DNA of 30,414 bases from Aureococcus anophagefferens. Lineage: Eukaryota > Sar > Pelagophyceae > Pelagomonadales > Pelagomonadaceae. Where the stretch lies: the NCBI RefSeq assembly GCF_000186865.1, contig NW_008705584.1, positions 119,994 through 150,407 of the forward strand. The letters are read 5' to 3'. Both the position numbers and the translations under genes were made by a program. Under the pieces are notes generated by a model that was given only the letters and a program-made list of their open reading frames with translations, did no database searches and was not told the DNA's origin. This document shows, piece after piece, positions 1 through 10,989 of this stretch (position 1 is the first letter of the stretch; each line of letters begins with the position of its first letter).

Positions 1-298
1 TCTTTCACCAGCGCGCCCAATCAACACAGCATCCCTTGAGTGTGCTACCTGTGAACTGCCTGTGAACTACGCTGGGTATTATGGTCCGGCTGGATTCCGC
101 ACTGTTGCGCTCCGTGTACTTCGCTACACGCCAGACTTTGGCGCCTCGTCGCGGTTGGGCGCGCCGAGAGGCGGGATGCGGCGCGCGAACAGGGCTACCC
201 CCTTGTCTGGCGGAGGCTACCCGGCACCGCGGCCAACTAGCAACTTGAAGCGCCGAATTTCCCGCGTTCAGATGGTGCCCTCCACACGCTGGCGGCGG

Positions 299-1725
299 CT
301 AAAGGAAGGTCGGTGGCATCTGTGGGAGTAGGGTGCGCCGAAGGTCGCCGACCATGCCATGCACCTGCTGGTTTTGCATTTGCCTACCAAGGTGAAACCG
401 CTGCCAGCTAATGTACCAAAGAGCAAAGGAACAGACAAGCGTGCAGTATGTGACAATCCAAAACTTATGCGGATGATCTTCGAGACCCGACAGAAGATTC
501 ATGCCAAAAAAACCACCAACAGCAGACATCATCGCAAAGCCGAGGCCACCCATAGAGAGATAAAGTTCCATCCGTTCGATTCGATTCCGTTCATTGTCGA
601 GGGTCAACTCCAGAAGCTGTCTTGTCGCATCAATTGTACCACTTAGCTTCTCGATGGCATCATTTACACCTTCCCAGCGACAGAGATAGTTTTCGAAGAT
701 AGACTCAACTACCTCCTCTCTCGAATAGAGCGCAAACTCATCAATCGTAGGAACACAATACAATCGTGTACGTGCCTCATCTGATCGCTCGTATGGCACC
801 GCATGCTGGCGAAAGAGCACGTGATCAGAAGCTAAATTTGAAATCTCGTCATCAAGAGCGTCATTGATCAGTGCCTAAAGAACAGTGAGTGCTCTGAGCA
901 TTGCTGGATGAGGGCACTGAGACCTCACGTACACACGTCGCCCGCGCACAGCCTCTTCCTTCAGACGCGTCTCAAGCCTACACTCATTATCGTGAGGGTT
1001 TAAACACTGGATAAAGACAACGCTAGATGCGGAAGGAGACGACATAAAGTGCTGGCCCTCGCAGTTTCTGAATTGCGGAGATCACTGAGAGATTCCAATT
1101 CCATGACAATAGCTCGTTCAAGTCGAGCAAACTCCTCCATCGCATGAACATATGCCTACATGACGCGTCTCCGGAAACATCTTGCACGCAAAGTCATTCT
1201 CGCCTCCTCTAGCACACACTCAAGGACGATCATGGCAAAGCCGAGGCGTCGGCCACCGGGCCTTGCCAAAACCTCATTTACATGCATCTCAACTCGTGAG
1301 CAGTGCTCTCGCGATGGCGCCAGTGGTTTGGCTGCTGCCGGCATGCCGGGGACAGCAACTCTCGCGCCATCGTCTCCTGCTGCAGGATACAAAAGGACAG
1401 CGCGGTCTCGATCCACGTAACCCTTGAGTACGACGAGGTCAAAGACAACAAACTTTTCTCGCACTGCCAAGTCCAAGGCCGAAGTTCTCAGCAGCAGGCG
1501 CGCGTCGCTTCCCGACACGCACCGACGCAACTCAGCCCAATCGAGAGTCGCATCTTGAGCACTCCCATCCTCCTCGATTTGCCTTGCCGCCCAAGTTTGC
1601 TTCTCGATCGGCAGACCATTCGTCCCGAGCCGGAATGAGCCTCGGCGCAGACGCGGTCCAGTGGTCGCGTCTGCCAGTAAAATGAGTACAGTGAAATGAT
1701 AGGCTTGTCCAACGAGCAGTCTCAT
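299..1725 (-). CDS. MRS2/CorA-family magnesium transporter, multi-exon
   Basis: Seen: the last exon (about 874-299) encodes a helical region, then a first membrane segment ending in the GMN signature (FFGMNLL), a short acidic loop and a second membrane segment (FWIVTYCTLVCSFALWYISW), with a basic tail of about 40 residues. The first exon (1725 to about 1180) has the N-terminal alpha/beta pattern of plant and mitochondrial MRS2, including RTSALDLAVREKFVVFDLVV and FAMIVLECVLEEA. One clear intron is 875-928 (54 nt, GTGAGG...TTTAG, phase 0). At least one more is needed between about 1180 and 960. Known: GMN-type proteins form pentameric Mg2+ channels in inner organellar or plasma membranes. The estimated length of about 440 residues fits the family. 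The start MRLLVGQAYHFTVLILL is hydrophobic and could be a targeting signal. Odd: an in-frame TAG sits at the first exon/intron border (see findings). The family call is firm; the exact gene model is not. Confidence 0.85.
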
Positions 1726-1781
1726 TTCATTTTGACTTATACATCTACGACGCGCCTGCTATTTAAACTTTTTTGTTTAAC
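1726..1781. promoter_or_regulatory. Short divergent intergenic region, candidate bidirectional promoter
   Basis: The ATG of the MRS2-like gene (minus strand, 1725) and the ATG at 1782 (plus strand) are about 56 bp apart. The spacer contains an AT-rich stretch (TTTAAACTTTTTTGTTTAA). This is positional evidence only; the reality of the plus-strand gene is itself uncertain. Confidence 0.35.
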
Positions 1782-3004
1782 ATGGTGAGACATTATTTCC
1801 GTCCATACGTCGGCAGCCTCGGGGACGGCCAGACCGCCATCTTCGAGTCGCACCTCCTGTACGTCGTCTCCTCGAAGACGGCGGGCGTCGCGCAGCAGCT
1901 CGCGTCGATCGAACTGCTAGTTAGGGTAGCATACCCCAAAGAGCGGAATGTAGGCTCCCTAGGTAGCTGGCTTATCGCCAAGCGCACTTTGATTGTGCTT
2001 AATCACACTCGCGTTCTGACCTCGATAGTCGCCGTTTATCAAGCCATTCGTTTAAAGGTCTGCCTCTCCTTCAATATTAGCTGTGCGCTCCGAGCCACCA
2101 ATGTCCCAAAGTTCATCATAGATTGTGAAGTTTATTCCGTCAATGATTATATTTGCTTATGTGCAGTGCAGGCTATCCCTTGGGAAGTTGCGGAAAGAGA
2201 GAATGATACCAGGCTCATCCTACAAGTACATGTAACTGCCAACGATTCGCGCCGTCCACGGTCGCCGTCACGCGGACGCAGAGGCGCAGGGGTTGCCCCG
2301 ACGACCGCGCGCTCCGTAGAAGCCCATAACAACGCCGCAGAGGCCCGTAAAGTAGCTGGATGCAGGGCGTGCTCCGCGCGCCGAGTGATGTTGAAACCTC
2401 CCAGGCCCTGAGTGACATCTGGAGAGAACCCAAGATGGTCCTAAATGGCGTCCAATTCCGTGGCGACGGGCGACTCTTCGTCAGCTCACTTCAGCGCCTC
2501 GCGCACACAATCATAGTAGACCAACGAGGAATAGGGGCACAGGGCGACAGATTGATTGAAGCGCTTGTACAACATTGCGCACGTACCTCTGCTGGCGCAG
2601 ATGCATACTTTGCTGTCGAAAAGCTCCTCGGTATCAATAATAATGATGCTAGCATCAATATGGTCGTCGCACCTAAGCGAGAAGCCAAGCAAGTTCCGAT
2701 TGATGTTCGGTGCCTGTTGCGCGATTCTAAGATATCTTGTCAAATAGTCATTCACAACTCATTCTCTGTGTACCGTCCCTTCACGAGCGAGGACGGCATG
2801 CGGCGAATGTCCGTGAAGCGTGTTGATTCAAGAAGTCCAGCGACCCCAGCCAACGCAGGCGATGACCTCCAAGTAGAAGTAGCAAACGAGTGGGTAACCA
2901 TGCACACGATCGTCACGGATGCGATCATACTGAGCCCCGCTGATGAGCCGCGGGCTAAAGACTGGATACGGAGCCTGCGAGTCGCCACCCTCGGTTCTAC
3001 TTGA
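1782..3004 (+). CDS. Unrecognised protein, probably at least two exons
   Basis: Not recognised. Seen: an open frame from the ATG at 1782 runs to 2411, and a second frame, open from 2360 to the stop at 3002-3004, continues with a well-behaved soluble-protein composition (for example DGRLFVSSLQRLAHTIIVDQ and VTMHTIVTDAIIL). The two frames differ, so an intron or frameshift in about 2240-2420 would be needed to join them. The first 130 nt (about 1790-1920) have very high GC at third codon positions, unlike the following exon. The C-terminal part, from DIWREP at about 2418 onward, is the better supported coding stretch. No membrane segment or signature motif was found. It could be two unrelated fragments; the function is unknown. 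Confidence 0.4.
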
Positions 3005-3117
3005 CACAACCTTAGACTTTGGCATTGTCATGTTCGGGGTATGTGCCCATGCCCACCCCGTATTTTAGTACCACTGGCAGAGTAGGTGTGGGAATCAGCT
3101 GCTGTTGGGCTCCAGCG

Positions 3118-3262
3118 GCGTCCGGCGGCGCCCGGCGCCCGTCCGGCGCCCGTCCGGCGCCCCCGGCGCCCGTCTGGGACTGGTCCGGCCGCGTCCGTCC
3201 GTCCGGGGCACGTCCGGGCCGCGTCCGGACCGCCGCGTCCGCCGGACGCCGGGCGCCAGGTT
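3118..3262. repeat. GC-rich minisatellite (CCGGCGCCCGT-like units)
   Basis: A run of near-identical 10-12 bp units (for example GTCCGGCGCCC repeated around 3139-3178), then degenerate GCGTCCGG/CGTCCGTCCGG units, fills the space before the GluRS gene. All six frames are partly open because the sequence is almost pure G+C, so open frames here carry no weight. Confidence 0.8.
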
Positions 3263-3366
3263 CCGAACCGGCCCCTTAGGGGCGGCCGCTAGTCGGAGCC
3301 TGTTATCTCTAGCTAGCATCTATAGATCATCTATCTCAAATCTTTCGTCCGTCTACTCCAGCGACG

Positions 3367-5651
3367 ATGATCGCGGTGTTAACAATCCTTTTGTTTGCGC
3401 GAGGCGCGACCGCGTGGACCCGCTTGGTGCCGCGATCTCCAGGTTTCATGTCGCCGCTTCCTCGGCTCGCAGCGATGAAGCAGGGAACGGTAGTTTCGAC
3501 GTTCGAGGAGGCGAAGAACTTGAGGAGTGACGCTGTGGCACCGCGGATGCGGTTCGCGCCAAGTCCAACGGGTTCACTTCACGTCGGAGGAGCCCGGACG
3601 GCCTTGTGCGTCTGCTGCGTCCGTCAAGCTTGGTAAAAGAAACGCTATGAGCTTCTGCATTGATTTCGTCAAGGCAAAACCAGATTAACGCTGTGTATCT
3701 GCAATGATTTCGTACGACTGGCATATATAGGTACAACTGGCTTGCTGCTCGTAAGACAGTGGATGGCAAGTTTCTTTTGCGAATCGAGGACACCGATGTC
3801 GCCCGTTCGACTCGCGAGAGTGAAGATTCGATGCTCGCTGACCTGGAGTGGTTGGGCCTCGACTGGGACGAGGGGCCTCGTGTGGGTGGTCCGTGTAAGA
3901 TGTATCGACAGAGTGAGCGTTCAACAATCTACAAGGAAGCGGTCGACTTACTCGTAGCATCTGGCCATGCGTACCCTTGCTTTTGTTCCGAGGAGGAGCT
4001 AGAGGAGAAACGGGTGAAGGCAAAGATCGCTGGTTCTCAGGTCGCCTACGATGGGACCTGGCGCGAGGCAGACCCAGAGCAAGTGCGGGAGAATCTCGCC
4101 GCCGGTCTGCCCCACACTTACCGCTTTAAGGTGCCAAAAGGCAAAGTGGTCAGCATCGACGACAAGGTGTGTTGCCTGCTTCCTTGATAGTGAATCGTAA
4201 CCCCGTGCTATCGTAGGTTCGGGGGCATGTTGAGTGGGATGTGCAGGCAACGATTGGCGACTTCATCTTGCTACGATCGAGTGGAGTCCCTGTTTATAAC
4301 TTCTGTGTTGCAGTCGATGATGCACTTATGGGTGTCACAACCGTGGTTCGTGCAGAAGAGCACCTTACCAACACAGTGCGTCAACTCCTTGTCCTTGAAG
4401 CCCTGGGATTCACAGCACCTGAATACGCACATGCTTCCCTCATTCTTGGCTCGGACAAATCAAAACTTTCTAAACGCCACGGTGCAACATCATGTGGCCA
4501 ATTCCGCGAGAAAGGCTACCTTCCCGACGCAATGGTTTAAGCTCTGTGCCGTCTTTACTCGCTATTCCGTTGACAGTTTGTTGGCGTAGGTGAACTATCT
4601 CGCCCTCCTCGGTTGGAATGATGGCACAGATAAGGAAGTCTACTCACGCGAAGAGCTCATCGAGGCGTTTGACCTGAGCCGGGTGACAGCGTCGCCCGCC
4701 ATGTTCGATGACGCCAAGCTCCGTTGGCTAAATGGTCAGCATCTTCGTGCAATGCCCCTGAAGCCTCTGTTGCCACTTGTGCTTAACCGTGCCATAAGCC
4801 ACAAAGACGCAGCGGAACTCGTCTTGCGCGCAGGTGCACGAGGACCTCATGGCAAGAGGCCTTCTACAAGAGAGTGGCAGCGAGGTTTCTGACAAGATTG
4901 GAGCCTTTCTAATGGCCGCAACGGTCGCCGCCCAGCCCAAGGCTGAATTGGTCACTGACATTGCCGACATGGCAGTCGCAGCGCTCTCGCGCAACACCGT
5001 GTCTATTTGACACTGATGACCTTCAGTCTCTGAAAGAACCCAGCCTAGAGCGCGCATATTTGGTGCTTCTTGAATAGGTATCCATTCACAGAGACGCTCG
5101 GTAGCACTGAAAGCGCAGAGCAGAAGCGCCTCAAGACTATCCTGGACGATGACTTCGCAGGCTTTGCTGTTGCCCTAGCAGCATCCTTCGATAATCACGA
5201 GGCACCAGATTACTGTTATGATGCCGTGCTCGCAGCGGATGCGGATGAATCGCTTGTCCTTAAATGGCTCACAAGGGTGGGATCTAGAGAGAATCGAGAC
5301 AAAAAGCGTCTGCTGATGCCGGCCCGCCTCGCCCTCACTGGCTCGACGACGGGCATCGATGTTTCTAGCCAGCTAAAACTGCTTCAATGCGCCCTCGACG
5401 CTGGTGTTGACGCATCTTTCCTGGTTCCTATGCACGAGAGAATCAGACAACTTAAAGACTGGGCCATCAGCGATAGTGGCAGTTTTGGGGGGGACAATAT
5501 TTATGTCCATCCGAGGGAAGAATCGGCAGCAACGATCATAGATCTAAAGACGTTTTCCAAGCTTCGCATGGTCTATGAGGCGAACCGCCGCAGGGCCGAG
5601 GAAGATAGTGACATGTTTGAGATTCTAAAAGCTGCATATGAGCAGCTCTGA
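3367..5651 (+). CDS. Bacterial-type glutamyl-tRNA synthetase, organelle-targeted
   Basis: Role: charges tRNA-Glu (possibly also tRNA-Gln, as in many organelles) for plastid and/or mitochondrial translation. Seen: class I motifs are [19 protein letters not shown] (HIGH region, about 3550-3605) and LSKRHGA (KMSKS region, about 4467-4488), with LLRIEDTD and [13 protein letters not shown] also diagnostic. The anticodon-binding domain includes [11 protein letters not shown] near 5308. Proposed introns are 3606-3730, 4167-4216, 4535-4589 and 5001-5077, all GT...TAG, and each restores the canonical reading. The start [17 protein letters not shown] looks like an ER signal with an aromatic residue after the cleavage site, followed by a basic, hydroxylated stretch, which suggests bipartite plastid targeting. 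Later in-frame ATGs precede the catalytic core. A +1 frame change near 4821-4833 needs explanation. A C-terminal extension of about 45 residues follows the usual end. Confidence 0.93.
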
Positions 5652-6800
5652 AGGCGACTCATGCACGAAAGCACAGCAATAGCCTCGTCTGCTCCTCACC
5701 TACCTCCGCTGTGCAATCTGCCATCTCTGGCATTGTTGAGCTGCGGCCTCCCAGGTTCTCTCCTTATAAAAAGCGCCTGGGGGTGGAGATTACCAGTCCC
5801 TGCAAGCCGTTCCTACCAGGGCCGTGGGCAAAAACAAAAAGCAGGGCGCCTCTCGCATGGCCGCCAAAAACTAATAAAGGCACTTCCCCCCACTTGGCCT
5901 AGTGCGGCATAGTCTATGCGCTTCGTAGTACGGGCCAACCAAATTCCATTAGTGGGTCGTGCACCATAGAACGCGTGCAACTACGCTCCCTCCTAGCCCC
6001 CCCTGCTTGTTTCCCCTGTATTCTACATGCCACTACTACGCACTACTGCCTGAGGTGCAGTAGTCCTTCACATAGGTACTTTTGTCCGGCGATTGTGCTA
6101 CCTCGCTGAGCCTGGTGCTCTCTGGCACGTCGCTGTGACGCTAACCAGACAAACACCACAGACACAGAAGAGCGCTATGCTACTTCTGCCTCTGCTGGCT
6201 ATCACTCCGTCAGTTCGCTGTCTATAATACTTGAAACTGGACTAGAATGAATTAAGGAAGGGAAGGGAAACTAGCAGGATGCGCAGTAGGAGCGCAGTGG
6301 GGTAAAGTGCACTACAACATCAAGATGCAGTTCACTGAAGATGAGAGTAGAAACCTCTCTATCTCTCTAACAATATGCCAGTGCAACTTGGCAAAGACGA
6401 GTACATATGTACTTCAGAGAGACAGACTACGCTGCCTCGACTGTTGTCGCCTTATCAGGCTACCACGACACTCCATAGTCCGGGGGTGTGAATATCACTT
6501 CCCCCTCAATAGTTACGTCGCTGCCCTCCCTACCCGGGCCGGAGTCACGGTCCGGGGTGGCGCGGGTTATTTCCGAAGGCATGTTGTCCCCCTCTGGGGA
6601 GGGTACCAGCATAGAAAAAAGATGTGTTAAGTTACGAGGATACACCGAGTTTCAAGTTGGAGTGTATGGAAGTGGCCATGGGTAAGCCAACGGGGGGCCA
6701 CGTGGGCTAACCAAGTGATCCGCCATTCTACGAATCGACAACACCTAAATGACCTACATGTGGTGATCTACCGTTGCCCATGCAAGACTGACTAGCCTCG
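5652..6800. other. Intergenic region without a supported gene
   Basis: Short open frames are present in several directions but none shows a recognisable motif or sustained coding composition. There is a purine-rich stretch near 6250-6280. A segment at about 6550-6573 (GTCCGGGGTGGCGCGGG) recurs near 23277, suggesting a small dispersed repeat. Nothing else was recognised. Confidence 0.5.
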
Positions 6801-8698
6801 TCAATGCAGAGCTGTCGCAAACTTTCGAGCACGCCTCTTTTTGACGTCTTCTATGAGTATCCTTCCACGTCTGAAGACAACCCAGGCGTGTTGAACATAA
6901 CGGCATGCTTGAAAACACGCCGCAGCAATTCGGAGCTTCCAGCAGTTGATGAGATCTCCAGCTGGAGAGGTGGGGTAGGCGAGGCCGGCTTGTTCCATTT
7001 GCCTGTCAATGCTGAGCTGAAGTTCAGCCCTTTCTTGGGGTGTCGCTGTCTTTTTTTGTTCTCGTTTTGGACGGAATCGCCAAATGGACATGCCCGGCAT
7101 TGGGTCAAGTTCTCGAGTTGTGCTCGCAACGGGCAAAGTATTTTTGTCACTCAAAAATGGAGCCTGCCCCCCCACGCGCTGTCGACTGGCCACGTTCTTC
7201 TTGCGATGTTGTCTATGCACGGTCCTATTGATAATTTTCGCCTTGCTGGATGGCTTCGATGCGGGCCACTTATCAGTATCAAACCACATTTGTTTGGTGG
7301 CTCGTGCCTGTTCTCTGAGTTCAGTAGCGCGCTTGATATCGTCAAAGCAATCATCAAGTTCATTGTGGCTAGCTTCCTGTGCCTAAGGTTAGGACTAAGT
7401 CTAGGCATTGGTACAAACGTGCTCAAAGAGGGCCCTGGGGTTGTGCTAGAAGTCGTTGAAACCGATCTCTATCTTCGTGGCTCATGCGAGCAGCGATTCG
7501 GTTCCGCTCCTGCCGCCGGCTAACCGCATAAAACTCTTCTAACTGTGAGTCGCTTGCACCGGCATCTTCCATTGCGTTGTACATCTCAGCATCGGAATTA
7601 CTAAGACGATAGAGCATGCGATTTCTCACATAGTTTGGATCATCGTTTGCTTGCTCCTTTAAAACCCTGGACCTAAACTTTGAACTTGGGGACGCTTGGG
7701 TGAGACGCAGGATGTCATGCCAGTCAAGTGCTTGCGACCTCTCTGTATATGATGTTTGCGCGGCGGTCCGCTGGTGCTGTTCTACTAGGCCTGCGTGCAC
7801 CTTAGTAGACGCCTTAGCATCCAAATTCGCTCGCTTCCGAAGCAGCGCCTGCTCATGTTCGCTATACAACACGTCTTGCCCATCAAAAATCTTTCCAAAA
7901 TCTCGTTTGGTCTTTTTATTCCGCTCCCTAAGCAATTTGAGGTAAGCAGCTGCCTCGCGCGCTGCACGTCTCGATGTAGTACCAGCTCCGGCCTTATTAC
8001 CGGCAGCTTTGACCTTGGCGAGGCACTGCTCAGCATGCCAAGTGTGTCCCATCTCACCCCGAGCCTTTGCGAGACGAAGCCAGGCCTTAGTACGGGATGC
8101 AATGTCCCCGGCTTCGTCCACAACCTGTGCCAACGGAGCGCGCTTTGGCGCCAGGAGAATGAATTGGGAAAGTCCCACCATGGAAGCGGCCGCTGCCGCG
8201 GGTGGCCAGTCTTCACGCTTTAAGCAGCAGAGGGTCACGTTCAGAAGTAGAGAAGTTAGCACAGCGGGATCGACACCATCTGCGGATTGACCTAGGCAAG
8301 GGTGGGGTCTAGGCACAGCGAAAATGCTGCAGCGTACAGAGGGATCGGAGTGCCAATACTAAAACTCTACCCACGGGCGTCGGTGACGTCGCCGGACATA
8401 TTGTGGTGGGATAATCACCACCGACACACATGTGAATACCCATGAGATAACCTGATAATGCGACATCCAGGCGACCTGCTTCTAGATGTTCCGTCGCCGC
8501 TGCCTTAATTGCCGACACCCGCTCGCGTACTGCCTCATAGCCACCGTCAGCTACGCAGAGTTCCCGCGTTAATTTGAATGATGCCGCTTCTGCCTGGTTG
8601 CGTTGCGCACGATTCGCTGCATTTACGTCGGACATCCCGCACTCTTTAGTAACGCGGCGGTTCCTAGGATCCTGTAGCCGAACGGTTTTGGCCGTCAT
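6801..8698 (-). CDS. TPR-type co-chaperone-like protein, multi-exon
   Basis: Seen: exon 1 starts at the ATG at 8698 (or the in-frame ATG at 8635, MSDVNAANRAQRNQ) and encodes a helical pair (FKLTRELCVADGG ... HLEAGRLDVALSGY). An intron at 8370-8292 (79 nt, GTAGAG...CCTAG, phase 1) restores GQSADGVDPAVLTSLLLN, followed by LCCLKREDW and KAWLRLAKARGEMGHTWHA, the pattern of C-terminal TPRs in FKBP- or AIP-type co-chaperones. A FGKIFDG segment and a charged coiled region follow. This frame stops at 7423. A further minus-strand coding-like segment (about 7380-6801, with LDDCFDDIKRATELREQ) begins about 40 bp beyond and is probably another exon, though its donor site is not settled. No PPIase domain is visible. 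The TPR assignment is moderate; the specific partner is unknown. Confidence 0.6.
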
Positions 8699-8699
8699 T

Positions 8700-9480
8700 A
8701 TGGGGGGTCTTGCTCCGGCGACGGCGTCCGATGGCCGACGCGTCGGACGCCCGAACGTGCGGTTTTTGGCTAGCGGCCAGGGACGCCCGGTGCCTATACG
8801 TGACAAAAACAAGCGCTCGGATTGGGACGAATGGCTAGCCGTTTCGCTGGTTGAGTACCAAACACGTACGCGCGGGCCGGGAGCGGAGACCTCTGAGCCC
8901 AAGCTTCCGACGCACAGCAGCCCGCTCTGGTGGTCGGAGTGGCCTTCCATGACCCCTAGGCGTAAGCCTGACCGTCGGTGCCCCCATCGGAGGTGGTTCT
9001 GGCGTCGACCAAATTCCACCGCGCGGGCCTCGTCCCCGCGGGGCTGCCGCGGCGTACAAGTCCGTGCCAGCGAAGCGCGTCACGATCGATGGCGTTGGAT
9101 ACGCCCCTTGGTTTTGGGCGCGACGTGGGTGTGACGGCTGGGGTAGGCCATTTACCTCGCGTAAGATGTACCACCCCGCTCCGCACGCAGGGGTGCAAAG
9201 AATATAGACTGACCTTGATGTCTGTCTGTCTCTCTCTATCTCTATATCTCCATGACTATACTGTAGTACAGTACGCTACACTACCACTACCCTACTACCA
9301 TCATGCTAGTACTGTACCTACCCTAGTTAGGCCTTCCTTCCCGTTCCCCTTCTTTATAATCAGTTACTATCTTATGACTGAGCTACCGTAAGGTAGCACA
9401 CTGAGCTTCCCCTCTCAAGCACTGTGCTTATCCTGCTACTACGGACTGTACCTTAACGTCAAGTTGATGTACGGGACTTA
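8700..9480. other. GC-rich then pyrimidine-rich intergenic region
   Basis: 8700-9180 is GC-rich with long but featureless open frames on both strands. It includes a segment (9028-9056, CCCCGCGGGGCTGCCGCGG) resembling the inverted copy of the repeat unit described at 9700-10990. 9213-9260 is CT-rich and microsatellite-like (CTGTCTGTCTCTCTCTATCT), followed by a CTA/TAC-rich tract. No gene is supported. Confidence 0.55.
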
Positions 9481-9754
9481 GATTCCTTACAAGGGGTGCC
9501 GCCGAGGCCACTGGCGGAGCAACACCCCCCCTCGTCATTCGGTTGGCCCGAGCCGTCATTCCGTCCCCGAATGACGGTCTGGGGCTGCGCGCGAGTTTCG
9601 CCCGGTTTCGGCCGCCGCGCGGCCCGTCGCCCGCGCCGCGAAGTCGGTTTCCGGGGCGTCGACCCCCCCGGGCCGCCCCGGAGCGCTTTCGCCGGCGCGC
9701 ATCGGCGCGGTGGTCGCCGCGGGCTGCCCCTCGCCCCGCGGCGGCATGGACGCG

Positions 9755-10247
9755 CCGCCCGACGACGACGACGACGACGACGTCGTCTGCCTGTCGCCGC
9801 CGCCGACGCGGTCCGCGGGCGCGCCCGAGGCGCTGGGCGAGCCCTGGACCGCCAGGTCTTCGACTGCGCGCGCGCGCGGCCCGTCGACGCCGCCGCCGTC
9901 GCGCCGCGCGGCCGCCGCGGGCAGCCCCGCGGAGCCGAGCGACGACGAGGTCTTCTGCCTAGCGCCCCCGCCGACGCGATCCGCGCGCACGCCCGAGGCG
10001 CCGGGCGAGCCCTCGAGCTCCAGGTTTTTCTCCGTCGCCGCCGCCGCCGCCGCGGCCGCGCGGCCGCCGCGGGCAGCCCCGCGGACACGAGCGACGACGA
10101 GCTCGTTTGCCTGTCGCCTCCGCCGTCCGCGACGCGGTCCGGGACCGCGGCATCGCTGCCGAGGTCGCCTGAGCCGCCCGCGCGCGTCCGGTCGCCGCCG
10201 CGCGACGCTCCGACCGCGTCGCGCGCCAGCCCCGCGGACACGGGCGA
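9755..10247 (+). repeat. Tandem GC-rich units encoding acidic SIM-like peptides
   Basis: At least three related units of about 150-170 bp occur in direct order. Translated on the plus strand they give DDDDDVVCLSPPPTRSAGAP (about 9763-9822), SDDEVFCLAPPPTRSARTP (about 9937-9993) and SDDELVCLSPPP (about 10093-10128), separated by Arg/Ala/Pro-rich linkers. A shared block, GCCGCGGGCAGCCCCGCGGA, precedes units 2 and 3, and a degenerate form at 10225-10245 begins a further unit that runs into the gap. Units 1-2 and unit 3 lie in different frames. The acidic residues followed by V-[VF]-C-L fit the general SUMO-interacting-motif pattern, but whether this is a real gene is uncertain. Composition is extreme and no complete ORF with introns could be built. 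Confidence 0.6.
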
Positions 10248-10453
10248 NNNNNNNNNNNNNNNNNNNNNNNNNNNNNNNNNNNNNNNNNNNNNNNNNNNNN
10301 NNNNNNNNNNNNNNNNNNNNNNNNNNNNNNNNNNNNNNNNNNNNNNNNNNNNNNNNNNNNNNNNNNNNNNNNNNNNNNNNNNNNNNNNNNNNNNNNNNNN
10401 NNNNNNNNNNNNNNNNNNNNNNNNNNNNNNNNNNNNNNNNNNNNNNNNNNNNN
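10248..10453. other. Assembly gap (206 N)
   Basis: A run of N inside the GC-rich repeat array. Open frames spanning it are artefacts. The gap probably reflects collapse of the array; its true length is unknown. Confidence 1.
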
Positions 10454-10710
10454 CGGTCGCGCCCTGCCGCGGGAAGGCTCGCCCGGCGAGCCATTGCCAT
10501 CGCCTGGGTTCTCTAAACACCCACGACGATACTAGATCTATAGGACGTAGGCCCCACTTAAGTACACCTGCGCGGTCGGCGCGACCTCGGGACCGCTGCT
10601 CTTACTGCCACCGGGGCGGTGGTATGGTGCGCGGCGCCAACCGAGTCGCCCGACCTCAGCACCACAGCACCAGGTTCGCGTTCGTCCCGGATCGGTGACG
10701 TGCAATCGAT

Positions 10711-10989
10711 TTACCCGTCGCTCGTGCCCGCGGGGCTGCCCGCGGCGGCCGCGACGGCGACGGACCGCGCGCGCGCGCGGTCGAAAATCTCAGCAGGGCT
10801 GGAGCTCGAGGGCTCGCATGGCGCCTCGGGTGCGCCCGCGGACCGCGGCGGCGGCATCAATAGGCGCACGACGTCGCTGTCAAGGCAGCGGCGGCGGCAT
10901 GGATGCCGCCGCGGGCGAGAGCAGCCCGCGGCGACCGTTGCAACCGAGCCGCAGCGGGCGAGACAGCGGATGGCAGCCCCGTGGGGCAA
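10711..10989 (-). repeat. Inverted copy of the SIM-like repeat unit
   Basis: On the minus strand this stretch encodes DSDVVRLLMPPPRSAGAPEA followed by CEPSSS and AAAAGSPAGTSDG. It matches the plus-strand units upstream of the gap in order and wording. The nucleotide block CGGGGCTGCCCGCGGCGGCC near 10731-10750 is the reverse complement of the block at about 9908-9930 and 10060-10083. The array is therefore inverted across the gap. Confidence 0.6.

Noticed and set aside
3019..3292. Pro/Arg/Ala-rich open frames
   Set aside because: They arise from a short-period GC minisatellite.
6804..7523. 239-codon open frame on the plus strand
   Set aside because: It lies opposite the TPR gene's coding-like exons and shows no family motif; the minus strand explains the region better.
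8574..9134. 186-codon plus-strand open frame
   Set aside because: It overlaps exon 1 of the minus-strand TPR gene and continues only through GC-rich sequence; Arg/Pro/Ser-rich, no motif.
9459..10698. Long open frames through the GC-rich region and N gap on both strands
   Set aside because: They owe their length to GC-rich sequence lacking stops and to N translated as X; only the repeated SIM-like pattern is informative.
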